DNA from: Gemmatimonadota bacterium
GTDB lineage: Bacteria; Gemmatimonadota; Gemmatimonadetes; Gemmatimonadales; Gemmatimonadaceae
Length of the DNA stretch: 7,200 nt
NCBI GenBank assembly: GCA_003222065.1
Contig: QHUV01000113.1
Coordinates: 1 to 7,200, forward strand
Direction of reading: 5' to 3'
The position numbers and the translations under genes were made by a program. Shown here piece by piece: positions 1 to 6,268 of this stretch. Every line of letters starts with the position of its first letter. Position 1 is the first letter of the stretch. The notes under the pieces were generated by a model. The model was not told where the DNA came from. It did no database searches and saw only the letters and a program-made list of their open reading frames with translations.

Positions 1-487
1 CAGGAATAAGCATGTACGCGAAGTACGTCATCACAGGCTGCGCAAAGAGCGCCGTGCCTAACACCGGAACGCGCGAAAGCACCGGAATCGCCACGGCGGC
101 GCTCGTCGAAATCGAGACAGCGGCACCGCCACCGCCGTACAACGCGCGATAGAGAGTACCAGTCGTACCGAGCGCGAGGAGTGTCAGCGCCGTGCCGGTG
201 ATGATCTGATCCGCGCCCAGGCCTAACGTGCACGCCGCAAACAGGAGCATAACGAGAACCCCCGATAACACGGCCGTCGAGTAACCGAAGGCCGTTCCTC
301 CATGAGTCGCGCCGAGAAACGCTCCGAACGCGCCGCCGAGAATGACGCCCTCGAGCCCGATGTTCATTAGACCCGCTCGCTCGATGATCAATTCTCCACT
401 CGCAGCGAACAAAAGCGGTGTCGCGGTTCGGATCGTTCCCTCCAAAAAGGCCGCCGCGAGTGTCGCACGCTCGACTGAAGCCGTCAT
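1..487 (-). CDS. ABC transporter permease, BMP/nucleoside class, second permease (COG1079-like), 3' end outside window
   Basis: Inner-membrane channel subunit of the BMP-family importer, inferred to pair with the neighbouring permease. The 162 codons from the ATG at 487 run open to the window edge, so the C-terminal half is missing. Residues 31-55 hold the family signature around GELIIERAGLMNIGLEG, the diagnostic ERAG-x-x-NIG-x-EG element of this permease type, followed by alternating hydrophobic segments (about residues 43-60, 67-90, 92-108). The start ATG overlaps the TGA of the upstream permease as ATGA (487-484), which implies translational coupling and one transcript. Two Leu-Gly pairs (near 221-227 and 56-62) are written TTA-GGC, a rare leucine codon in such GC-rich DNA. 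Nucleoside specificity is known for several family members but is inference here. Confidence in the family is high. Confidence 0.93.
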   Translation of the reverse strand, partial: MTASVERATLAAAFLEGTIRTATPLLFAASGELIIERAGLMNIGLEGVILGGAFGAFLGATHGGTAFGYSTAVLSGVLVMLLFAACTLGLGADQIITGTALTLLALGTTGTLYRALYGGGGAAVSISTSAAVAIPVLSRVPVLGTALFAQPVMTYFAYMLIP

Positions 488-1566
488 GTCTCTGCCGGTT
501 CTGACGTCGGCAACTGCTGGCCGCGGCGGATGGACATTCGCCTCGCCTGCGGCCAGGCGACGATCAATCCGAGGACGATGATCGCCTCGATCACCGAGAC
601 AACGACGGACGGAACGCCGGCGTCGCGCTGCATCGCCGTTGCTCCCGCTTCGAGCCCGCCGAACACCAGGCTGCTCGCGACTACGCCCAAGGGATCCAAC
701 CGCGCGAGCAATGCGACGGCGATGCCGGTATAGCCATAGCCCGGTGAAATGTTTTCGTACAAGGCGAATGTCACGCCGGTAAGCTCAATCGCGCCGGCGA
801 GCCCCGCGAGCGCGCCGCTAACGACAAACGCCTGCGTCGTCGTGCGTGAAACGTCGATCATGCCTGCGCTCCGGGACGCATCGGCATTGGCACCGACAGC
901 CCGCAGTCGGAAACCCGCAGCGGTGAATTTGAGAATCCACCACGCTGCGAGGGCTGCCGCAACCGCGATCAGAAACCCGGCATGAAGCCGTGACGAGGGC
1001 AGAAGGCGCGACAGCCGAGCGGCAACAGCGATGGTCTTCGACTGTGGATAGATGTGCAGCGGCTCCTGAAGAGGTCCGCGGACGAGGTATCCAACGAGAT
1101 ACAGCGCGATGAAGTTGAGCAAGATTGTACTGATCACTTCAAGCACACGAAACCTTGCACGCAGTAGCGCGGCGACTGCCGCCCACGCCCCGCCCGCGAT
1201 CGCGCCCGCGACGAGAGCGAGTGGCGAGCTCGCGTAGCTCGCGCCGAGAACGGGCAACATGGATAGCGACGTCGCTGCCGCGGCGCCCGCGAGAAACTGC
1301 CCTTCGGCGCCGATGTTGAATACTCCAGCGCGAAAGGCAATCGCTACCGAGAGTCCGGTGAGCATCACCGGCGTCGCGCGAACGAGCGTTCCGGATGTTA
1401 TTGCGTCATAAGAGCCGAATGAGCCTCGCCAAAGCGCGGTCATGGCAGGGCCGGCGTCGAATCCGAGAGCGGCGAGGAGGAGTGGAATGCCGAAGGCCAC
1501 GCTGCCAAGCACGAAGAGGGCTCGCAGGACGGGCTCGGGAAGCCGCTGAGACCGTCGGCCTCTCAC
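484..1566 (-). CDS. ABC transporter permease, BMP/nucleoside class, first permease (COG4603-like)
   Basis: Integral membrane subunit, 360 aa, close to the usual 340-370 aa of this family. Residues 78-94 carry the permease signature FRAGVFNIGAEGQFLAG. The C-terminal half has the second conserved patch, with PGYGYTGIAVALL near residue 273 onward and several long hydrophobic helices. The first membrane segment is about residues 13-35, after an arginine-rich N-terminus that fits the positive-inside rule. The start is GTG at 1566. An in-frame TGA at 1587-1585 limits extension, and the next internal Met (residue 42) would delete the first helix. The ribosome binding site is weak (GCGGGA upstream). 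It overlaps the second permease by 4 bp. Its natural partner ATPase ends at 2908, but an antisense MFS gene lies between, so this gene starts a separate stretch and probably needs a promoter in 1567-1661, or read-through from upstream. Substrate is inferred from the family only. Confidence 0.94.
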   Translation of the reverse strand: MRGRRSQRLPEPVLRALFVLGSVAFGIPLLLAALGFDAGPAMTALWRGSFGSYDAITSGTLVRATPVMLTGLSVAIAFRAGVFNIGAEGQFLAGAAAATSLSMLPVLGASYASSPLALVAGAIAGGAWAAVAALLRARFRVLEVISTILLNFIALYLVGYLVRGPLQEPLHIYPQSKTIAVAARLSRLLPSSRLHAGFLIAVAAALAAWWILKFTAAGFRLRAVGANADASRSAGMIDVSRTTTQAFVVSGALAGLAGAIELTGVTFALYENISPGYGYTGIAVALLARLDPLGVVASSLVFGGLEAGATAMQRDAGVPSVVVSVIEAIIVLGLIVAWPQARRMSIRRGQQLPTSEPAET

Positions 1567-1623
1567 CGCTGACGTCCCGCGGAATCAGTGCTGTTCACGA
1601 CGCATCGAGCTCGCGGAAGGCCT

Positions 1624-1645
1624 GATCGCCGGTTGGGCGGCGATC
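1624..1645. repeat. Perfect 8-bp inverted repeat upstream of MFS gene (operator or 5'-UTR hairpin candidate)
   Basis: GATCGCCG at 1624-1631 and its exact reverse complement CGGCGATC at 1638-1645 flank a 6-base spacer, GTTGGG. The right arm ends two bases before the Shine-Dalgarno-like TTAGGA of the MFS gene. As DNA it could be a repressor operator; as RNA it is a GC-rich stem beside the ribosome binding site. No T-run follows on either strand, so it is not an intrinsic terminator. Function is inference. Confidence 0.45.
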
Positions 1646-1647
1646 TG

Positions 1648-1653
1648 TTAGGA
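1648..1653 (+). promoter_or_regulatory. Ribosome binding site of the MFS gene
   Basis: TTAGGA lies 8 bases before the ATG at 1662. It is the clearest Shine-Dalgarno match in the window and supports that start. It follows the inverted repeat at 1624-1645 by two bases, so folding of that stem could affect its accessibility (inference). Confidence 0.55.
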
Positions 1654-1661
1654 TTTCCGCG

Positions 1662-2954
1662 ATGAGTTTCTCCACTCCGGCGCCGACCGCGATTGTGCCG
1701 TCGCCAGCGACCGCAGTCGAGGATACCGATCCGCGCCGATGGCGCGTGCTCACTCTCCTCGCCGCCGCAGAGCTTCTAGGAATGTCACTCTGGTTTGCGG
1801 CGAGCGCCGTGTCATCCCAACTTGGCGCGCGTTGGCAGCTGAGCTCCTCCGCGGTCGGTTGGATTACCGCGATCGTCCAACTCGGGTTTGTTCTCGGCAC
1901 GGCTGTCTCAGCGTTTCTGAATCTTGCGGACATTGTTCAAGCGCGCCGCCTCTTCGCTCTGTCAGCGATACTCGGGTCGGTTGCAAACGCGACAGTCCTC
2001 ATCACACCAAGCTATCGAGGGCTGCTCGCCTGTCGATTGCTGACAGGCTTCGCCTTGGCTGGCGTGTATCCGCCGGCCATGAAGATGATCTCAACATGGT
2101 TTCGGGCACGTCGCGGACTGGCCGTCGGCACGGTCGTCGGCGCGCTCACCGTTGGAAAGGCTGGGCCATACCTCATTCATGCTGTGCCCGGAGCGGGGAC
2201 GGTACCGGTTGTGCTGTCGGCGAGCATCGCCGCGTTCATCGCCGCGCTGCTAGTCCTTCTGTTCTATCGCGAAGGGCCGTTCCCATTCCCGCCGCGTCCA
2301 TTCTCGTGGGGGCTCGTCGCGATCGTCGTGCGAGAGCGTCGTTGGCGGCTCGCGACGGGTGGCTACTTGGGTCACATGTTCGAGCTCTACAGCGCGTGGA
2401 CGTGGATCCCAACTTTCGTTGCCTACAGCGCGGCAGTCATGGGAATGCCTGCTGGCAAGGCTCGCGACTCGCTCGCGGCGCTCGTTGCGTTTTGCGCCAT
2501 CGCTATCGGTGGAGTCGGGTGCGTGTGGGGTGGAATCATCGCTGATCGGCGGGGACGCGAGTGGCTCGTGACGATGGCGATGGCCGCGAGCGGCGTCTGC
2601 GCCCTGCTCATCGGCTTCGCTTTCGGGAAGACGCTTTGGCTGCTGATACCGATCGCCCTCGCCTGGGGATTCTTTGTCATTGCCGATTCCGCGCAGTTTA
2701 GCGTTCTCGTAACTGAGTCCGTACCGCCGCACGCGGTCGGGACGGCACTCACCATACAGACGTCGCTCGGATTCCTGCTGACGATGATCTCCATTCAGCT
2801 CGTTCCACCGGTTGCGACGGCAATCGGCTGGCGATGGGCGTTCGCGATGCTTGCGGCTGGTCCGGCGGTCGGTATCGCCGCGATTCGCAGGCTGCAGCGT
2901 ACGACCGTCAAGGCAGGCCAAGCATCGCCCTTCCCGCCGCCTCGCGGTCGTTAG
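1662..2954 (+). CDS. Major facilitator superfamily (MFS) transporter, substrate unknown
   Basis: A 430-aa inner-membrane secondary transporter of usual MFS length with about 12 hydrophobic segments, the first at about residues 28-50. MFS motif A is recognisable in loop 2-3 as a degenerate LADIVQARRLF element and, more clearly, in loop 8-9 as GGIIADRRGRE at residues 290-300. The stretch RLLTGFALAGVYPPAMKM with the following WF-x-x-RRGLAVG-x-x-x-G resembles the helix 4-5 region of the nitrate/cyanate/organic-anion-like MFS branches, but I cannot assign a substrate. The ATG is supported by TTAGGA 8 bases upstream. It lies antisense inside an otherwise minus-strand ABC transporter cluster. Its last 15 codons (residues 416-430, a proline- and arginine-rich tail) are read from the complement of the ATPase gene's 3' end. 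The stop TAG is part of the octamer CGTTAGGC. Late insertion into the cluster is inference. Confidence 0.9.
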   Translation: MSFSTPAPTAIVPSPATAVEDTDPRRWRVLTLLAAAELLGMSLWFAASAVSSQLGARWQLSSSAVGWITAIVQLGFVLGTAVSAFLNLADIVQARRLFALSAILGSVANATVLITPSYRGLLACRLLTGFALAGVYPPAMKMISTWFRARRGLAVGTVVGALTVGKAGPYLIHAVPGAGTVPVVLSASIAAFIAALLVLLFYREGPFPFPPRPFSWGLVAIVVRERRWRLATGGYLGHMFELYSAWTWIPTFVAYSAAVMGMPAGKARDSLAALVAFCAIAIGGVGCVWGGIIADRRGREWLVTMAMAASGVCALLIGFAFGKTLWLLIPIALAWGFFVIADSAQFSVLVTESVPPHAVGTALTIQTSLGFLLTMISIQLVPPVATAIGWRWAFAMLAAGPAVGIAAIRRLQRTTVKAGQASPFPPPRGR

Positions 2955-4353
2955 GCACCTCGCGTAAACGGCCCTGATGCACGGCAACGACGCGAGTTGC
3001 GAGGCCGAGAACTTCGTCGAGATCGCTGGAATAGACGACGACCGCCGCGCCGGCCGCCGCGGCCTCGCGAAGGCGGGCATGGACCGCCGCCGTCGCCCGA
3101 ATGTCCAGGCCGCGCGTCGGATTCTCGGCGACGATTACCGACGGACCGTCGCTCAGCTCGCGCGCCAGGACGAGTTTCTGTTGATTTCCTCCGGACAACA
3201 CACCGGCAGCCGCATCGACGCTTGGCGCGCGCACGTCGAACTCTCGACTGAGCCGCTCCGCGACCACTCGCCGCCAGGGCCAATCCATGCGGCCGCGAGC
3301 GCGGCCAGCGCCCTTTAGCGCCACGTTCTCGGTCACCGAGAACTCCGAGATCAGCGCATCGCGCCCCCGATCCTCGGGGACGAGCGCGGGCTCGCCACGT
3401 CGATCGATCGTTCCGGTCGTCGGCACGGCACGTCCAGCGATTGCGCGAAGGAGCAACCGGTGCCCCGAATCTTCCAGGGCGGCAATTCCCAGAATCTCGC
3501 GCTGCCGTAGCTCCAGACTGACATCGGCAATGCGCGTGATCCCGAGCGCGTCGCGAACGCTTAGCGACGAGAGGCGCAGCACGATCTCGCCGGGAGCGCT
3601 TCGTGACGGCGTCGCCGTTCTTGGCGCCGACGCGCCGAGCATCGCGTCGGCCAAGGTCTCGACGGAGGCCGATGCGGCGTCCGCGGTCAAGACCGCGTTG
3701 CCATAACGAAGCACGGTGACCTCATCGGCAGTGGCAAGGGCCTCGTCCAACTTGTGTGTGATCAGAATGACAGAACCGCCGCGGTCTGCAAACGAGCGCA
3801 GCCATCCGAGCAATTCCCTGCCTTCCGCTGGCGCGAGAACGGCGGTCGGTTCGTCCATGATCAACACTCTCGCGCCACGCGCGAGCGCCTTGAGAATCTC
3901 GAGGCGCTGCTGCGCACTCACGCCTAACGATTCTGCCCTTGCCGTCGGATCGATCGCGAGCTGCGTCTCGAATGCCAAAAGGCGGACACGCGCCTCGGCG
4001 TCAGCCCGCGAGAAGAGACCACGCCCACCGAGCGCGACGTTCTCCGCGACAGTCATCGCGGGAACGTTCATGAAATGCTGATGGACCATCCCGATACCGG
4101 CGTCGATCGCGCTCGCCGGCGAGGGAAACCGGACCTCCTGTCCGTTCAGAAGAATGCGGCCCGCATCCGGCTGGATAAGTCCAAACGCGATTCGCATCAG
4201 AGTCGTCTTGCCGGCGCCATTCTCGCCAAGCAAGGCATGGACGCTCCCCGAGCGCACCGACAGACGTGCGCCGTTGAGCGCGCGCGTCACGCCAAAGTCC
4301 TTGACGATGTCCTCGACCTGAAGGGCCAGTCCTCGGTGTAATGGCTCTTGCAC
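2908..4353 (-). CDS. ABC transporter ATPase with two nucleotide-binding domains, BMP/nucleoside (and sugar) importer type
   Basis: Cytoplasmic ATP-hydrolysing subunit, 481 aa from the GTG at 4353, near the approximately 500 aa typical of fused double-NBD ATPases. NBD1 has Walker A GENGAGKTT at 43-51, the Q-loop in MVHQHF at 89-94, Walker B VLIMDE at 163-168 and the H-loop His200. Its signature is LGVSAQQR at 143-150 where relatives have LSVGEQQR. NBD2 has no P-loop lysine (EDSGHR at 294-299, His298 at the lysine position), a canonical signature LSGGNQQK at 386-393, and PTRGLD at 412-417. The same frame stays open far upstream to 5106, but that extension overlaps the NIF3-like gene and shows no ABC homology. 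GTG 4353, 5 bases after the NIF3-like stop, is my choice; TTG at 4362, overlapping that stop as TTGA, is an alternative. There is no clear ribosome binding site, suggesting translational coupling. The 3' end overlaps the convergent MFS gene by 47 bp. Confidence 0.93.
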   Translation of the reverse strand: MQEPLHRGLALQVEDIVKDFGVTRALNGARLSVRSGSVHALLGENGAGKTTLMRIAFGLIQPDAGRILLNGQEVRFPSPASAIDAGIGMVHQHFMNVPAMTVAENVALGGRGLFSRADAEARVRLLAFETQLAIDPTARAESLGVSAQQRLEILKALARGARVLIMDEPTAVLAPAEGRELLGWLRSFADRGGSVILITHKLDEALATADEVTVLRYGNAVLTADAASASVETLADAMLGASAPRTATPSRSAPGEIVLRLSSLSVRDALGITRIADVSLELRQREILGIAALEDSGHRLLLRAIAGRAVPTTGTIDRRGEPALVPEDRGRDALISEFSVTENVALKGAGRARGRMDWPWRRVVAERLSREFDVRAPSVDAAAGVLSGGNQQKLVLARELSDGPSVIVAENPTRGLDIRATAAVHARLREAAAAGAAVVVYSSDLDEVLGLATRVVAVHQGRLREVPNDREAAGRAMLGLP

Positions 4354-4358
4354 GCCGT

Positions 4359-5132
4359 TCAAAGCCCGGTCGGCGCATCGAGGAACTGCGCCTCGAGCCC
4401 GAATTCCTCGGCGGTGCGTCTCGCGAGGGCACGGACGCCTAACGTCTCGGTCGCGTAGTGACCGGCATACACGATCACGATGCCGACGTCCCGTGCCTGC
4501 ACCGCGGTGTAGTGCGGACCCTCGCCAACGATCATCGTGTCGATGCCGCTCTCGAGCGCCTCGCGAATCGTGTCGCTGCCGGCGCCGGCGCCGGTGCAGA
4601 TTCCCCACCGGAGCGTACGGCGATCGGGGAGAAATGGCGTCGCGACCACGTCGCCCCCCAGGCCGCGCGCGAATGCGCGCGCGCGATCGACCAACGTGCT
4701 GGTGCTGACATCGGAGATGCCACTTACGCCGACGTCGACGGTCTTGAATCTGGCGAAACCACCAGACGGCTCGATCCCGAGCTGGCGCGCCAGCAGCACG
4801 TTGTTTCCGACCTCCGGGTGGAGGTCGAGTGGCAAATGCGAGGAGTACACCGCGATGTCGCTCCCGATAAGTGCGGCAAGTTGCTCGTACACCGCACCTG
4901 TCAGCGGTCGGGCACCGCCCCAGAACATGCCGTGATGCACAAGCAACATGTCCGCCGCTACTCGCGCGGCTTCGCGCACTGTATACGTCGAAAAATCCAC
5001 CGCGCACGCCAGCCGGAGGATTTCTTTCCGGCTCGTCAGCTGCAGGCCATTCAACGCGCCGGGGTAATCCGGAATCTCCGATGTGCGCAGCAGCGCATCC
5101 AGCCATTGAGCGATTACCTGCGCACGTGCCAT
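4359..5132 (-). CDS. NIF3/YbgI-family (DUF34) dinuclear metal-binding protein
   Basis: A 257-aa soluble protein, close to the roughly 250 aa of short NIF3-like proteins such as E. coli YbgI. Visible family elements are NGLQ at 28-31, LLVHHGMFW at 63-71, YSSHLPLDLHPEVGNN at 96-111, VGEGPHY and AGHYATET near the C-terminus. The expected dinuclear-metal ligands are present: His66, His67, Asp103, His225 and Glu229, the last two as HxxxE. The family is often labelled GTP cyclohydrolase 1 type 2, yet its biochemical role is not settled, so I do not assign a reaction. The ATG at 5132 is 10 bases after the BMP protein stop, and its stop is 5 bases before the ATPase GTG, so it is almost surely co-transcribed with the importer. 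The segment CTGAGAGSD comes from a short GCCGGC tandem run (about 4578-4594). A link to nucleoside salvage is inference from position. Confidence 0.92.
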   Translation of the reverse strand: MARAQVIAQWLDALLRTSEIPDYPGALNGLQLTSRKEILRLACAVDFSTYTVREAARVAADMLLVHHGMFWGGARPLTGAVYEQLAALIGSDIAVYSSHLPLDLHPEVGNNVLLARQLGIEPSGGFARFKTVDVGVSGISDVSTSTLVDRARAFARGLGGDVVATPFLPDRRTLRWGICTGAGAGSDTIREALESGIDTMIVGEGPHYTAVQARDVGIVIVYAGHYATETLGVRALARRTAEEFGLEAQFLDAPTGL

Positions 5133-5142
5133 GACCGATGGC

Positions 5143-6165
5143 CTAACGGCTGACAGCGGTGTTACTGGGGACGAGAAACTTGCCCTGGAGAATGAGCGCG
5201 CGCGTCGAATCGACGGCTCGACGTGTCGCGTTCGGAATGCGCGACGTTAGGCGCTGATTGAGAATGAGGTCCACGACCTGTTGGCGCATGCCGAGGGTGA
5301 CGATGCCAGGCCTGAACGTATGGTCCTTGACCTCACGCGCCACGAGCAGAAAGGCGTGCGGCAGGTCGATCGCCACGCTGCCAATGGTAACTTCGGGGGC
5401 GATGTCGTTTTGGTTGGAGTTTGTGCCGAATACGTAAGCATTGCTCGCCTCGCGCACCGCTTGGAAAATCCCAAGACCGGCAGCATCGGCGTTCTGGAAA
5501 ATGACGTCGACGCCACTGGCGAGCTGCGCCAGCGCTTGCTCCTTGCCGGCACTTACGTCGTCCCAGTTTCCGATGTAGCCGGTGACGATGCGCGCGCCTG
5601 GGTTGACGCTGTGTACGCCCTCGCTGAAGGCGCGAAAGCTCTCGCGGACGGGCGGCAGCTCAGTACCACCGATGACACCGATCCGACCAGATCGTGTGAT
5701 CGCGCCCGCAATCATGCCGGCGAGAAACGACGGTTCCGCGAAGCCGAAGACCATACCGGAGACATTGCCGGTGGCGGTGTTCCCAGACGTGACAACGTAC
5801 TGTGTCCGTGGGTAGGAAGGGCCGACGGCGCGTGCTGCGTCCTGAAATTCGAACCCATGGCCGAAGACGAGATCGTAGTCCTGATTGCCGTACTGCCTGA
5901 AGTTCTCTTCGAATTCCGCCGGCGTCTTGGTTTGGATGTGGCTGATCTTGGCGCCCAGTGAATCCCGAATGCGGACGAGGCCTTGGTATGCGCCGCCGTT
6001 CCATGACTGGTCTGTTATGGACCCGGGCGTGAGTAGTGCGACGCGTAAGGCGGGAGTGGTTGAAGAATCGCTTCCTTCCGGGTTTGCCTTGCCTGGACGG
6101 CAACCGTTGTTGATGAGGGTGAATGCGGTAAGGACCGCAATGTGGATCGGGGTGGAAAACTTCAC
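5143..6165 (-). CDS. BMP family ABC transporter substrate-binding lipoprotein (PnrA/BmpA-like)
   Basis: Extracytoplasmic ligand-binding subunit of the importer, 340 aa from GTG 6165. Residues 1-22 look like a lipoprotein signal: MKFSTP, hydrophobic IHIAVLTAFTLI, then NNGC with Cys22 as the probable lipidated residue. The lipobox is imperfect because Asn replaces the usual Leu and Ala/Ser. A Ser/Thr/Pro linker follows. BMP motifs are DQSWNGGAYQG (52-62), GNVSGMVFGFAEPSFLAGMIAG (133-154), RIGVIGG (161-167), GNWDDVSAGKEQA (199-211) and VDVIFQNADAAGLG (219-232). At 246-252 FGTNSNQ stands where relatives usually have a GVD-x-DQ element. The reading frame extends to another GTG at 6210, giving 355 aa with a long N-terminal region; neither start has a strong ribosome binding site. 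I prefer 6165 for its normal signal length. The stop TAG lies in the octamer CGTTAGGC. Nucleoside ligand is inferred from the family. Confidence 0.9.
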   Translation of the reverse strand: MKFSTPIHIAVLTAFTLINNGCRPGKANPEGSDSSTTPALRVALLTPGSITDQSWNGGAYQGLVRIRDSLGAKISHIQTKTPAEFEENFRQYGNQDYDLVFGHGFEFQDAARAVGPSYPRTQYVVTSGNTATGNVSGMVFGFAEPSFLAGMIAGAITRSGRIGVIGGTELPPVRESFRAFSEGVHSVNPGARIVTGYIGNWDDVSAGKEQALAQLASGVDVIFQNADAAGLGIFQAVREASNAYVFGTNSNQNDIAPEVTIGSVAIDLPHAFLLVAREVKDHTFRPGIVTLGMRQQVVDLILNQRLTSRIPNATRRAVDSTRALILQGKFLVPSNTAVSR

Positions 6166-6224
6166 GAGAAATCGCCCATGCGCCGAGCTAAGGATTGTAT
6201 TGGGAAGCACTTACCGGCCTGTGG

Positions 6225-6241
6225 AAATGGCGTTGCCATTT
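6225..6241. repeat. Perfect 7-bp inverted repeat in the leader of the BMP gene
   Basis: AAATGGC (6225-6231) and GCCATTT (6235-6241) are exact reverse complements around a 3-base spacer. The repeat lies 14 bases before the upstream candidate GTG (6210) and 59 bases before the preferred GTG (6165), so in the transcript it would form a small leader hairpin; as DNA it could be an operator. Its function is unknown. Confidence 0.45.
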
Positions 6242-6268
6242 GTGGACTCGATCCGCCGCGGCTTACCG

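Larger units (their letters stand above)
1567..1661. promoter_or_regulatory. Divergent intergenic region between first permease and MFS gene
   Basis: These 95 bases separate two start codons facing away from each other: GTG of the permease at 1566 (minus) and ATG of the MFS gene at 1662 (plus). Any promoters for both genes should lie here or just inside the neighbouring coding regions. The stretch is GC-rich and I see no convincing -35/-10 pair on either strand. Its most obvious structure is the inverted repeat at 1624-1645. Promoter function is inference from gene orientation. Confidence 0.4.

Noticed and set aside
1624..1645. Inverted repeat as a rho-independent terminator.
   Set aside because: No T-run follows on either strand, and it sits between divergent starts rather than after a gene.
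2250..3080. 276-codon minus-strand frame opposite the MFS gene.
   Set aside because: Arg/Pro/Ser-rich composition without any recognisable domain; it is a shadow of the MFS coding strand.
4578..4594. Short GCCGGC tandem run as a possible repeat element.
   Set aside because: Only about three units, in frame, encoding Gly/Ala within the NIF3-like protein; ordinary GC-rich coding sequence.
2908..5106. A 732-codon open frame covering the ATPase and the region upstream.
   Set aside because: Only the part from about 4353 onward shows ABC ATPase sequence. The upstream 250 codons overlap the clear NIF3-like gene in another frame and are low-complexity Arg/Gly-rich, typical of GC-rich shadow frames.
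4458..5153. 231-codon plus-strand frame opposite the NIF3-like gene.
   Set aside because: No domain and a His/Arg-rich biased composition. The opposite strand carries a complete NIF3 protein with all metal ligands.
5141..5252. Possible integron attC site: GCCTAAC at 5141 and GTTAGGC at 5246 are 112 bp apart and match the attC core consensus.
   Set aside because: The span lies almost wholly inside the BMP coding region, the interior shows no matching L boxes or long imperfect palindrome, and the same heptamer recurs elsewhere singly. A genome-wide motif explains it better.
5281..5961. 226-codon plus-strand frame opposite the BMP lipoprotein gene.
   Set aside because: No family features; the minus-strand frame has a full set of BMP motifs.
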